Shown here in pieces: positions 28,716 through 36,814 of a DNA stretch of 64,000 bases. Under the pieces are notes generated by a model that saw nothing but the letters and a program-made list of their open reading frames with translations, did no database searches and was not told where the DNA came from. Origin of the DNA: Flavobacterium crocinum (lineage in GTDB: Bacteria; Bacteroidota; Bacteroidia; Flavobacteriales; Flavobacteriaceae). The stretch lies in NCBI RefSeq assembly GCF_003122385.1, contig NZ_CP029255.1:5146001-5210000 (forward strand). The letters run 5' to 3'. Numbering within the stretch: the first letter of the stretch is position 1; each line of letters starts with the position of its first letter. The position numbers and the translations under genes are program-made.

Positions 28716-29414
28716 TTAATTCTTAAGAGTTGGTAAAAAAGAAAGATCCATAGTATATTTTGATGGATTTTCCGGATCTATAAAAACTCTCATTGCATCT
28801 GTCTTGATAAAGTCAGTTGGATCAAACCAGATATTATCGCTTTTAAACACATACAACTCATTGTTTTTCGGATCCTGCCATTGACTGTAAATCTGAAAAG
28901 GATGTCTTCCGTTTGAAGAATAACCGGTATTTAGCTCTACCCCTGTAAATTTCGCAGAAACCGGTTTTCCTGTTTCACGTAAATTCTGTTTCTTTTTATT
29001 TTTCAGATAGCCAAACAGAAAAGCTAATGAACCAATCAAAAAGAAAATGGTTCCAAGAATCCCTAATATTAATGGCACTAGCCATAAAGTAGCAAATCCG
29101 TTAATACTAGCCTCTTTTGGTTCTGCAGGATCATATAACACTTCAACTGTTTCATCCACACTATAACTTGGAGGATTACTGCTTACAGAAGACGTAAAAG
29201 TAATTTCTTGTCCTGCTTTTGTTTTAAAATTTACTACCGGACAATATGTTGTGGAATTATCTGATCTTCTGGCAATCATTTCGATAACAGTTCCCTGCGC
29301 TTTTTCTGCTTTTTCCAAAAATGCTTTTTTAGAACTATAAGAATAAACAGCACCCGCCAACAAGCCGGCACCAACGATAGAAAATACAAGTTTAAAAATG
29401 GAAAATCCTTTCAT
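28716..29414 (-). CDS. DUF3592 membrane protein
   Basis: The 232-residue protein has an N-terminal membrane segment (about 5-25) and a DUF3592-type domain (QGTVIEMIARRSDNSTTYCPVVNFKTKAGQ..YSVDETVEVLYDPAEPKEA, about 40-102). A second membrane segment (about 108-135, with LWLVPLILGILGTIFF) leads into a C-terminal soluble half that repeats the DUF3592 logic (VFIDPENPSKYTMDL). DUF3592 proteins are inner-membrane proteins of unknown function. The gene is divergent from the Lgt-like cassette, and the intergenic repeat described below lies between them. Confidence 0.75.
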   Translation of the reverse strand: MKGFSIFKLVFSIVGAGLLAGAVYSYSSKKAFLEKAEKAQGTVIEMIARRSDNSTTYCPVVNFKTKAGQEITFTSSVSSNPPSYSVDETVEVLYDPAEPKEASINGFATLWLVPLILGILGTIFFLIGSLAFLFGYLKNKKKQNLRETGKPVSAKFTGVELNTGYSSNGRHPFQIYSQWQDPKNNELYVFKSDNIWFDPTDFIKTDAMRVFIDPENPSKYTMDLSFLPTLKN

Positions 29415-29525
29415 TATTTTGAGTTTTATTAGTTGTCGTAAAAATAGCGTTAAAAGAGTTTCTTTCTAATGAATTGAGCATTTTTTAAACAAAAAAAATA
29501 GGTTTTATAAATACCCCTGTTTTGT

Positions 29526-29591
29526 TAAAAACAAAATAACAAATTGACTAAAGTTAATACATCATTTTGAAATAAATTTCGATTAAATAAT
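29526..29591. repeat. Left copy of a direct repeat flanking the Lgt/radical SAM cassette
   Basis: Aligned by eye, 29526-29591 matches 32266-32333 at 55 of 68 columns, including the shared words AATAACAAATT and TTTTGAAATAAA. This copy is immediately upstream of the Lgt-like gene and may contain its promoter. Confidence 0.75.
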
Positions 29592-29634
29592 CTATCAATT
29601 TTCCTACATTAGCTAAAAATTCTGATAAAAAAAA

Positions 29635-30375
29635 ATGACCTTTCCTTTTCAGTTTGAAATCTTCGAAAAAACCTTTTATTGGCATGCTGTATTCGAAACT
29701 TTGGCATTTTTTATAGGCATAAGGGCTTACTATTTTCTAAGAAAGAGAACAACAGATTCTATTTCAGATATCAATCGTATCGTCATTATGCTTGGTGCTA
29801 TGGTGGGCGCTCTGATCGGTTCAAGATTTATTGCTCTACTTGAAAATCCTGATGAAATTGCAAATCAGACTTTTCTATCCATTTTTCAGAATAAAACTGT
29901 TGCCGGCGGATTTTTGGGAGGTTTGTTTGGAGTTGAACTTTTCAAAAAAATTGTAGGTGTTAAAATCGCCTCAGGCGACATCTATGTTATTCCAATAATT
30001 ATAGCTGTATTTATTGGAAGAATTGGCTGCTTTTCTATGGGGATTGCAGAACCTACTTATGGTAATGAAACCACCTTTTTTACCGGAATGAATTTAGGCG
30101 ATGGATTGCTGAGGCATCCTGTAGCTTTATATGAAATGTTTTTTATGGTTTTTCTTTTTATCTTTTTTCAACAGATAAAAAATAAAGAAATGCTCAATGG
30201 CGATTGCTTTAAACTCTTTATGGTACTGTATTTTTTATTTCGTTTTTTAGTTGAATTTATAAAACCATATAAGCCTTTATTTTTAAATTTGAGCAGTATC
30301 CAATGGAGCTCTATTTTTATATTTGTTTATTACTATAAATTTATTGGTAGAATTCTTAGCATTAAAAATAAATAA
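29635..30375 (+). CDS. Lgt-like membrane protein with altered catalytic residues
   Basis: The 246-residue polytopic membrane protein aligns with prolipoprotein diacylglyceryl transferase by order of motifs: FLGGLFGV (about 99-106; canonical FHGGLIG), GRIGCFSMG (about 130-138; canonical GRxGNFxNGE), RHPVALYE (about 161-168; canonical RHPSQLYE) and FLVEFIKP (canonical FLVEFxRxP). The essential histidine is leucine, the asparagine after GRxG is cysteine and the late arginine is lysine. So it is an Lgt-fold paralogue with a different or lost reaction, rather than the cell's main Lgt. It precedes a Tes-like radical SAM gene by 30 bases. A role in lipid handling is likely by family. Confidence 0.8.
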   Translation: MTFPFQFEIFEKTFYWHAVFETLAFFIGIRAYYFLRKRTTDSISDINRIVIMLGAMVGALIGSRFIALLENPDEIANQTFLSIFQNKTVAGGFLGGLFGVELFKKIVGVKIASGDIYVIPIIIAVFIGRIGCFSMGIAEPTYGNETTFFTGMNLGDGLLRHPVALYEMFFMVFLFIFFQQIKNKEMLNGDCFKLFMVLYFLFRFLVEFIKPYKPLFLNLSSIQWSSIFIFVYYYKFIGRILSIKNK

Positions 30376-30405
30376 AATCTTACTTTTACAATGTAACTTT
30401 TTTAG

Positions 30406-31806
30406 ATGAAAACCCGCGACTATATATTTTACGATTATACTAAAAGCTTATGTCCGCATTGCTTGGATCTTGTTGATACTAAAATTGTATTTCAGAACGA
30501 TAAAGTCTGGATGCTAAAACATTGCAGAAAACATGGTGAACTGAAGTCGATGATTGCTGACGATGTGGATTATTACAAGCAAATTCGGAACTATAATAAA
30601 CAATCTGAAATGCCTTTGAAATTCAATACCAAAGTTCATTACGGATGTCCATACGATTGCGGATTATGTACAGATCACGAACAACATTCGTGTTTGACAA
30701 TTGTAGAAGTTACAGATCGCTGCAACTTAACCTGTCCTACTTGTTATGCAAATTCTGCTCCTAATTATGGGAGACATCGAACGCTGGAAGAAATCGAAAA
30801 AATGTTTGATACTGTTGTGGCTAATGAAGGTGAACCAGACGTAGTACAGATTTCTGGAGGAGAACCAACTGTGCATCCTGATTTTTTTAAAATTTTGGAT
30901 ATTGCGAAAAGTAAACCGATTAAACATTTAATGCTGAATACAAACGGAATCAGAATTGCAAAAGACATTAAGTTTGTTGAAACGCTTGCTACCTATATGC
31001 CTGATTTTGAAATTTATCTCCAGTTCGACAGTTTTAAACCCGAAGTGCTACAAAAACTCCGTGGAGAAGATTTAACCGAAGTGCGCAAAAAAGCAATCGA
31101 ACATTTAAATCAGTTTAATATTTCTACTACATTGGTAATCACGCTTCAAAAAGGTGAAAATGATGATGAAATTGGACAGATTATTGAATTTGCCTTAAAA
31201 CAAAAATGTATTCGAGGCGTGACTTTTCAGCCCACTCAAGTCGCAGGGAGAAACGACAATTATGATGATGATTCGGGTCGAATAACTTTGACAGAAGTTC
31301 GCCGTAAAATTTATGAGCAGTATCCTCTTTTTACACCACAAGATTTGATTCCGGTTCCATGTAATCCAGATGCTTTGTGCATGGCTTATGCTTTAAAAAT
31401 AGATGATGACGTTTTCCCAATGACTCATTTAATCAATCCAGAAGATTTATTGAACAACTCAAAAAATACAATTGTTTTTGAACATGATGAAAAATTAAAA
31501 ACGCACATGTTAAATTTATTCAGCACCGGAATTTCTGTAGATTGTGCAGAAAACGAAATGAATGAATTAATGTGTTGTTTGCCAAGAGTGCAATCTGATA
31601 CTTTAAACTATAATAATTTATTCAGAATTTTGATTATGAATTTTATGGATGCTCATGATTTTGATGTTCGCGCGGTTAAAAAATCGTGCGTGCACATTGT
31701 CAGCGACAAAATGAAAATTATTCCCTTTGAAACAATGAACTTATTTTATAGAGATCATAAAATTGATAAAATTAGGGAAAACATGAACTTAAACATTCTA
31801 AAATAA
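30406..31806 (+). CDS. Tes-like radical SAM protein
   Basis: The 466-residue enzyme has the cysteine layout of the tetraether synthase (Tes, MJ0619-type) group. An N-terminal zinc-ribbon or rubredoxin-like set (Cys16, Cys19, Cys40 with H43) is followed by CPYDCGLCTDHEQHSC (81-96), then the radical SAM CxxxCxxC at 106-113 (CNLTCPTC) and the SAM-binding GGEP near 150. C-terminal cysteines (CNPDALC near 321-327, DCAENEMNELMCC near 384-396) fit auxiliary clusters. Archaeal Tes couples lipid chains; bacterial homologues have less defined roles. Pairing with an Lgt-like lipid-handling protein suggests a membrane-lipid or lipoprotein-acyl substrate, which is inference. Confidence 0.85.
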   Translation: MKTRDYIFYDYTKSLCPHCLDLVDTKIVFQNDKVWMLKHCRKHGELKSMIADDVDYYKQIRNYNKQSEMPLKFNTKVHYGCPYDCGLCTDHEQHSCLTIVEVTDRCNLTCPTCYANSAPNYGRHRTLEEIEKMFDTVVANEGEPDVVQISGGEPTVHPDFFKILDIAKSKPIKHLMLNTNGIRIAKDIKFVETLATYMPDFEIYLQFDSFKPEVLQKLRGEDLTEVRKKAIEHLNQFNISTTLVITLQKGENDDEIGQIIEFALKQKCIRGVTFQPTQVAGRNDNYDDDSGRITLTEVRRKIYEQYPLFTPQDLIPVPCNPDALCMAYALKIDDDVFPMTHLINPEDLLNNSKNTIVFEHDEKLKTHMLNLFSTGISVDCAENEMNELMCCLPRVQSDTLNYNNLFRILIMNFMDAHDFDVRAVKKSCVHIVSDKMKIIPFETMNLFYRDHKIDKIRENMNLNILK

Positions 31807-31816
31807 ATTTACAATT

Positions 31817-31990
31817 ATGGAAGGTTTATTATTTATTGGTTTTATTCTTGTCATCATGTTTCTAGTTGGTTTATTTGGTTTGATTTTTTCAAATGAAAAC
31901 AGAAAACTCTTTTTAACACTTTTGCTTATTCCAATAGTTATTCTTGTAATAGGATTTGGCACTTGCGCCCTGATTATAAGTCAACTTTGA
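31817..31990 (+). CDS. Tiny two-helix membrane protein with GFGTCA motif (57 residues)
   Basis: MEGLLFIGFILVIMFLVGLF makes the first membrane helix, SNENRK is a short polar turn and LFLTLLLIPIVILVIGFG the second helix, followed by TCALIISQL. It starts 10 bases after the radical SAM stop, so it is translated from the same mRNA. The helix-turn-helix plan and GFGTCA are shared with the next gene, which marks the two as paralogues. Function unknown; it may be a small subunit of the Lgt-like/radical SAM complex. Confidence 0.7.
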   Translation: MEGLLFIGFILVIMFLVGLFGLIFSNENRKLFLTLLLIPIVILVIGFGTCALIISQL

Positions 31991-32017
31991 TTTGAAGAAT
32001 GATCTAAAAACATAATT

Positions 32018-32215
32018 ATGAATGATTTTTTAATGACAATTGGGGGTTTTGCTGCTTTGGCCAGCTTTATTGGATTTTTTATTGGATTAGTACGTTTAAT
32101 TTTTGTATCGGAAGATAAAAAGACTTCATTGAAAATTATTTTGTATTCTGTAATAGGATTCGTTGTTGGTTTTGGAACTTGTGCTGCCAACTTTTCATTA
32201 GGCGGCATGCATTAA
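32018..32215 (+). CDS. Tiny two-helix membrane protein with GFGTCA motif (65 residues)
   Basis: MNDFLMTIGGFAALASFIGF begins the first helix, SEDKKTS is the polar turn, and LKIILYSVIGFVVGFGTCAA is the second helix, followed by NFSLGGMH. Compared with the preceding 57-residue protein it shares the G-LIF-S turn region and the GFGTCA end, so the pair arose by duplication. It is the last gene of the cassette and is followed by a hairpin. Confidence 0.7.
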   Translation: MNDFLMTIGGFAALASFIGFFIGLVRLIFVSEDKKTSLKIILYSVIGFVVGFGTCAANFSLGGMH

Positions 32216-32220
32216 TAAAA

Positions 32221-32246
32221 AAACCTGACAACGAATTGTCAGGTTT
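32221..32246 (+). terminator. Hairpin after the Lgt/radical SAM cassette
   Basis: AAACCTGACA (32221-32230) pairs with TGTCAGGTTT (32237-32246). It lies 6 bases after the last stop. The T-tail is weak (TTTATAAAT). Confidence 0.65.
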
Positions 32247-32265
32247 ATAAATGTCCTCATTTAGG

Positions 32266-32333
32266 TAAAAACCAAATAACAAATTACCCAAAGTCGGTAC
32301 ATTGTTTTTGAAATAAAATTTAGATTAAAAAAT
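32266..32333. repeat. Right copy of the direct repeat flanking the Lgt/radical SAM cassette
   Basis: It pairs with 29526-29591 (55 of 68 columns). No rightward gene follows it, so it does not act as an obvious promoter here. The rest of the 335-base gap (32216-32550) holds two hairpins and no supported gene. Confidence 0.75.
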
Positions 32334-32422
32334 AAATAACCAAACTCAATTTTAACCCACCAAAAATTTTACCTCACTTAATTTTCATGAACTTTGTTAT
32401 TAACTCTTGAAAATATATTTGA

Positions 32423-32493
32423 TTCCGGTCATTTAAATCTGACCGGAAAAAATGTCTTTGTAAATATCTCTGCCAGAGTTCTTCCGGCAGAGA
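32423..32493. repeat. Two adjacent hairpins before the GH20 3' end
   Basis: TTCCGGTCA (32423-32431) with TGACCGGAA (32440-32448), then TCTCTGCC (32467-32474) with GGCAGAGA (32486-32493). They lie downstream of the leftward GH20 gene and may end or protect the mRNA of the amino-sugar operon. Confidence 0.6.
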
Positions 32494-32550
32494 CAGCTAA
32501 TTTTAAATTAATAAAGGCAATAAATTACTAAACACTAATTCAAACTAATT

Positions 32551-34617
32551 TCACAATAATTTCTTCAAGCTATTATAAACAGCCAGTTCAACATCTGCAT
32601 GATCTTTTGTATTACAATCTTCCACTAACTTTTTCAAATCGGCTACTTTCAAAGTCGATTTGTTATCTAAAACCAATAACAATTCCTGTGAAGCATCATT
32701 TAATTTTTTAGAAAGTGGTAATATTGGCTGTACTAACGGAGCATTGGCTCCCAGTTCTGTCAACTCTTTGTGTACCCCAATCCATTTATTGAAAAACCCT
32801 GTTACTTTGGCTTTGTTTTCAGGAGATTTATTGGCTAAATATTGACTTACTGCTGCATCAAATGCTAATGCATCTTTTGCATCCGGACCACATGCATCTG
32901 CGAACAAAGTAAACGGAGAATACATTTGATATTCTGTTCCGCCTTTGTTACGGGTGTACCCTTTTAATGGTTCGCTTACATATGAAAATTCTTCAAGTGC
33001 TTTAATATTTTGATTGTTTGCAATGTTTCTAAGAATTACATCTTTATTACGAATATGTGTAATTCCCAATTCTTCTAATCTAAAAGAAATAGTTTCTAAA
33101 CGTTTGCGCATGTTCTCCACATCCGTAATATCTTCAGCAGACCAAAGTCTTTCTGCAATGGCAGCTGTTCTTGGCCAAAGTCTTGAGTCTATTGTTTCAG
33201 AAGTAACCAATTCTGTCCACATTGTAGCTTCACCACCCAGAATTCTTGCTTTTTCTTCTGTGGTTAAGTTTGCACCTTTTGGCATCGGATCATTTAAATA
33301 ATGACTTGCAATTGGATACATTAAATCGATATAATATCCGTTTGATAAAACTGTTTTATATCCTTTTTTTACTGCATCAACTAAAGATTGTCCCGCAGTC
33401 ATTCCTTCATTAGGACCTCTCCACGAATGGACAATCGCTTCTTTAGATAAATCTTTCGTTAAAATTTCTTCCCAGCCCATTAATTGTTTTCCGTGTTTTT
33501 TCAACATTGGAGCCAATTGCATGGTGAAATACGTTTGTAATTCGTGATTGGTTTTTAAATTGTGTTTCTTTTTAAACTCCTGAATTTTAGGGTTTGCATC
33601 CCAGTCTTTCCCTTCGTTTTCATCTCCTCCAATGTGGAAATAAGCTCCAGGGAATAACGGACAAACCTCATCAAAAACACCGCTTAAAATTTGGTATGTT
33701 TTAGGATTTGATGGATCTAATGTAGGAGAAAAAATCCCCGCATTTCTTTCAACTCCATAGGTAGCAATTGCTGTACCTTCAATATTTTTTTCGGATGTTC
33801 CTCCTGTCAGTGTAATCACTTTGCTTCCAATTTCAGGATAAGCAGTCAAAATAGCTGATCCGTGACCTGGAACATCTATTTCAGGAACAATTAAAATACC
33901 ACGCTCATCGGCATATTTTACGATATTTTTAATTTCTTCCTGTGTATAATAAAGTCCATCTGAAGCCAATTCGATAAACTTTGTGTATTTTTTCATTTCG
34001 ATTCGCCAGCCCTGGTCATCAACCAAATGCCAGTGAAAAACATTCATTTTCATTGCTGCCAATGCATCGATGTTTCTTTTGATTACATCAACCGGCTGAA
34101 AATGCCTTGAAGCATCAATCATTAAACCTCTCCAGGTAAATCTTGGGAAATCTGAAATTTTTGAAACTGGGAAATAATACGATGAGGCATTGTTATGAAG
34201 CATTTGCAATAATGTTTCCAAACCGTGCAAAGCACCTAAATCACTTGAAGCATTTAGGGTAATTTTATTTGAAGTAATATCTAAATGATAACTTTCGTCT
34301 TCATACAAACCAATTTTACCGCTCTTAGTACAATTGATTTGTAATTCTGCATTAGGAACTTCATTCAATTTTGTAATGTAACCTTGCTGAAAAAACATAC
34401 CTGTTCTACCATCTAAACGGCGCAGAAAACGCGTTACTCCTCCAAAAATTCTCGGATTCGGATTACCGGTAACATTTACTTTAAAACTTTTGGTTAAGGC
34501 AAAATTACCGTCATTAATAACAACACTCTGAGGCCAGGGCATAAGATTGAGCTGCTCTTTTTTAACCTGAGCGCTTGCAGATAAGCCCGCAAACAATAGT
34601 ACAAATAGATATTTCAT
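32551..34617 (-). CDS. Beta-N-acetylhexosaminidase, GH20
   Basis: This 688-residue glycosidase releases terminal GlcNAc from chitin oligomers or glycans. It has a signal peptide (about 1-17, ending SASAQ), a GH20b N-terminal domain (about 20-150), and a catalytic TIM barrel. FTWRGLMIDASRHF lies near 155-168, FHWHLVDDQGWRIE near 193-206 and the catalytic Asp-Glu pair in HIGGDENEGKDW near 330. There is no T9SS sorting domain, so it is periplasmic or outer-membrane associated. It is the distal gene of the susC-susD-nagB-GH20 operon. Confidence 0.94.
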   Translation of the reverse strand: MKYLFVLLFAGLSASAQVKKEQLNLMPWPQSVVINDGNFALTKSFKVNVTGNPNPRIFGGVTRFLRRLDGRTGMFFQQGYITKLNEVPNAELQINCTKSGKIGLYEDESYHLDITSNKITLNASSDLGALHGLETLLQMLHNNASSYYFPVSKISDFPRFTWRGLMIDASRHFQPVDVIKRNIDALAAMKMNVFHWHLVDDQGWRIEMKKYTKFIELASDGLYYTQEEIKNIVKYADERGILIVPEIDVPGHGSAILTAYPEIGSKVITLTGGTSEKNIEGTAIATYGVERNAGIFSPTLDPSNPKTYQILSGVFDEVCPLFPGAYFHIGGDENEGKDWDANPKIQEFKKKHNLKTNHELQTYFTMQLAPMLKKHGKQLMGWEEILTKDLSKEAIVHSWRGPNEGMTAGQSLVDAVKKGYKTVLSNGYYIDLMYPIASHYLNDPMPKGANLTTEEKARILGGEATMWTELVTSETIDSRLWPRTAAIAERLWSAEDITDVENMRKRLETISFRLEELGITHIRNKDVILRNIANNQNIKALEEFSYVSEPLKGYTRNKGGTEYQMYSPFTLFADACGPDAKDALAFDAAVSQYLANKSPENKAKVTGFFNKWIGVHKELTELGANAPLVQPILPLSKKLNDASQELLLVLDNKSTLKVADLKKLVEDCNTKDHADVELAVYNSLKKLL

Positions 34618-34769
34618 TTTTCTTTTTTTTGGTTTGGATAGTTTTTAAGTATCCTAAATTTATTAAAAAAAACAAAATTCAGACCGATTTCTGCTTCACC
34701 TCACTTTCGCAATGAGATCAATCTGAATTTTGTATTCAATTCATTATCAAATGAATTGTAAAAAAATAG

Positions 34770-36707
34770 TTAGTAATCAAAACGTTTAAAGGCTTCTATC
34801 GCTTCATATTCGGCCAGACCTAATTCATCGTATAAAACGGCTGTATTTTTATTTCGGTCTTCCGCCCTAACCCAGAATTCTCTGGAATCATTTCCCTGAA
34901 ACATAACTCTGTCTTTTTGAGACTGATGAAACAAAATAGCATGGCGTTTTAAAAGAACTTCTGAAGGACTTAACGGAACAGCCATGTCAATTTCATGAAT
35001 ATCCCATTCGTGCCACGCTCCTCTGTAAAGCCATAACCAGCAATCATTCATATAAGGTTCCGGTTTAAGTTCTTTTAAAGCAGCAAAAATGGCATTCAGG
35101 CATACTTCGTGTGTACCGTGGGGATCTGCCAAATCTCCTGCAGCAAAGACCTGATGCGGTTTTATTCTGGCAATAATCTCTTTTACAATTTCAATATCTT
35201 CCTGTCCTAACGGATTCTTTTTAACTTGTCCAGTTTCATAAAAAGGCAGATCCAAAAAGTGTGTATTGGCATCTTTCAGTCCAATATATCTGGTTGCTCC
35301 GTAAGATTCTCTTCTTCTGATAAGTCCTTTTAATTTTCGGACTTCCAAAGAATCAATTTGGTTTTCGGATTTATTGTTTAGAAAATCTATAACGGCTTTG
35401 AAATTGATATCCGCTTTTTCTTCACCCACAAAATCACTGGCTAATTCAGCAAATTTTAATGCTTCTTCATCAGAAACTGCAATATTTCCTGAGGTTTGAT
35501 ACACTACATGCACATCATGACCTTGTTTGATTAATTTAGAAAATGTTCCTCCCATAGAAATCACATCATCATCCGGATGCGGACTAAAAAGGATTACTCT
35601 CTTTTTTGCCGGATTTGCTCTTTCTGGGCGATGCGAATCATCTGTATTTGGTTTTCCTCCCGGCCATCCGGTAATGGTATGCTGTAAAATATTGAACATA
35701 TTAATATTCATATCATAAGCAGAACCTTCCTGAGCCAGAAGATCAGACATTCCGTTGTTATTGTAATCACGATCGGTCAATTTCAAAATAGACTGTTTCG
35801 TTTTTTGGCACAACCAAACGATTGCTTTGCTTTTTAATTCAGGTGTCCAAAGACACTCTCCTACTAACCATGGCGTTTTAAAACGGGTTAATTCTGAAGC
35901 TGCAGACTGATCTAAAACAAAAGTAGCATTTGGATGATTTTGCAAAAATGTCGCCGGAACTTCTGAACTGATATCTCCCTGAATGGTTCTTTTAATAATA
36001 TCTGCTTTATTTTGTCCCCACGCCATCAAAACAATACGCTTTGATCTCATGATGGTTGAAACTCCCATTGTTATGGCACGTTTCGGCACATTATCAATAC
36101 CGTTAAAAGCAGATGAAGCATCAACTCTTGTAATGTGGTCTAAAGTAATAATTCGGGTTCCGGAATTAATATGCGAACCTGGTTCGTTAAAACCAACGTG
36201 ACCTGTACGCCCAATTCCTAATAATTGAAAATCAAGACCTCCTGCGCTTTTAATATTCATCTCGTAATCGATACAATATTGATTGATTTCTTCAATTGCA
36301 ACAGTACCGTCCGGAATATTAATGTTTTCAGGTTTGATATCAATGTGATTAAAAAGATGCTCATGCATGAAATAGTGATAACTCTGATTGTTCTCTTTCG
36401 TCATTGGATAATACTCATCCAAATTAAAAGTGATTACATTGCTAAAACTAAGTCCTTCTTCTCTGTGCATTCGTACCAGTTCTTCATAAACTTTTATAGG
36501 AGAAGAGCCTGTAGCCAAACCTAAAACACAAGCTTTATTTTTCTCCTGTTTAGATCGAATCAGCTGCGCAATTTCCTGTGCTACTATTACAGAAGCTTCA
36601 ACAGAATTTTTGAAGATTTCGTTATGAATTTTTTCAAATCGGGTTTCTTCAAATTTTCCTGCGCTTTTGTAACTAATATCAGGTTTTATGTCTAAAGCAC
36701 TTTTCAT
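34770..36707 (-). CDS. nagB: Glucosamine-6-phosphate deaminase fused to PIG-L/LmbE domain
   Basis: The 645-residue two-domain protein joins a NagB isomerase/deaminase to a PIG-L deacetylase fold. NagB occupies about 20-290, with GLATGSSPIKVYEEL near 62-76, FNLDEYYPM near 100-108 and GIGRTGHVGFNEPGS near 164-178. The PIG-L fold occupies about 370-600, with FSPHPDDDVISMGGT near 377-391 and DPHGTHEVC near 547-555. NagB converts GlcN-6-phosphate to fructose-6-phosphate and ammonia. Because no separate nagA is seen here, the zinc-dependent PIG-L part may supply the N-deacetylase; that is inference. Such fusions are known in Bacteroidota. Confidence 0.92.
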   Translation of the reverse strand: MKSALDIKPDISYKSAGKFEETRFEKIHNEIFKNSVEASVIVAQEIAQLIRSKQEKNKACVLGLATGSSPIKVYEELVRMHREEGLSFSNVITFNLDEYYPMTKENNQSYHYFMHEHLFNHIDIKPENINIPDGTVAIEEINQYCIDYEMNIKSAGGLDFQLLGIGRTGHVGFNEPGSHINSGTRIITLDHITRVDASSAFNGIDNVPKRAITMGVSTIMRSKRIVLMAWGQNKADIIKRTIQGDISSEVPATFLQNHPNATFVLDQSAASELTRFKTPWLVGECLWTPELKSKAIVWLCQKTKQSILKLTDRDYNNNGMSDLLAQEGSAYDMNINMFNILQHTITGWPGGKPNTDDSHRPERANPAKKRVILFSPHPDDDVISMGGTFSKLIKQGHDVHVVYQTSGNIAVSDEEALKFAELASDFVGEEKADINFKAVIDFLNNKSENQIDSLEVRKLKGLIRRRESYGATRYIGLKDANTHFLDLPFYETGQVKKNPLGQEDIEIVKEIIARIKPHQVFAAGDLADPHGTHEVCLNAIFAALKELKPEPYMNDCWLWLYRGAWHEWDIHEIDMAVPLSPSEVLLKRHAILFHQSQKDRVMFQGNDSREFWVRAEDRNKNTAVLYDELGLAEYEAIEAFKRFDY

Positions 36708-36814
36708 TTCTTTTCTTTTTTGTAGTAATTATCATTTTGATTTTAAGAATGGTATAGACAGCAAACACCGCCTATACCATTACTACTAACCAAACTTACT
36801 ATTCTTGTTTTTTT

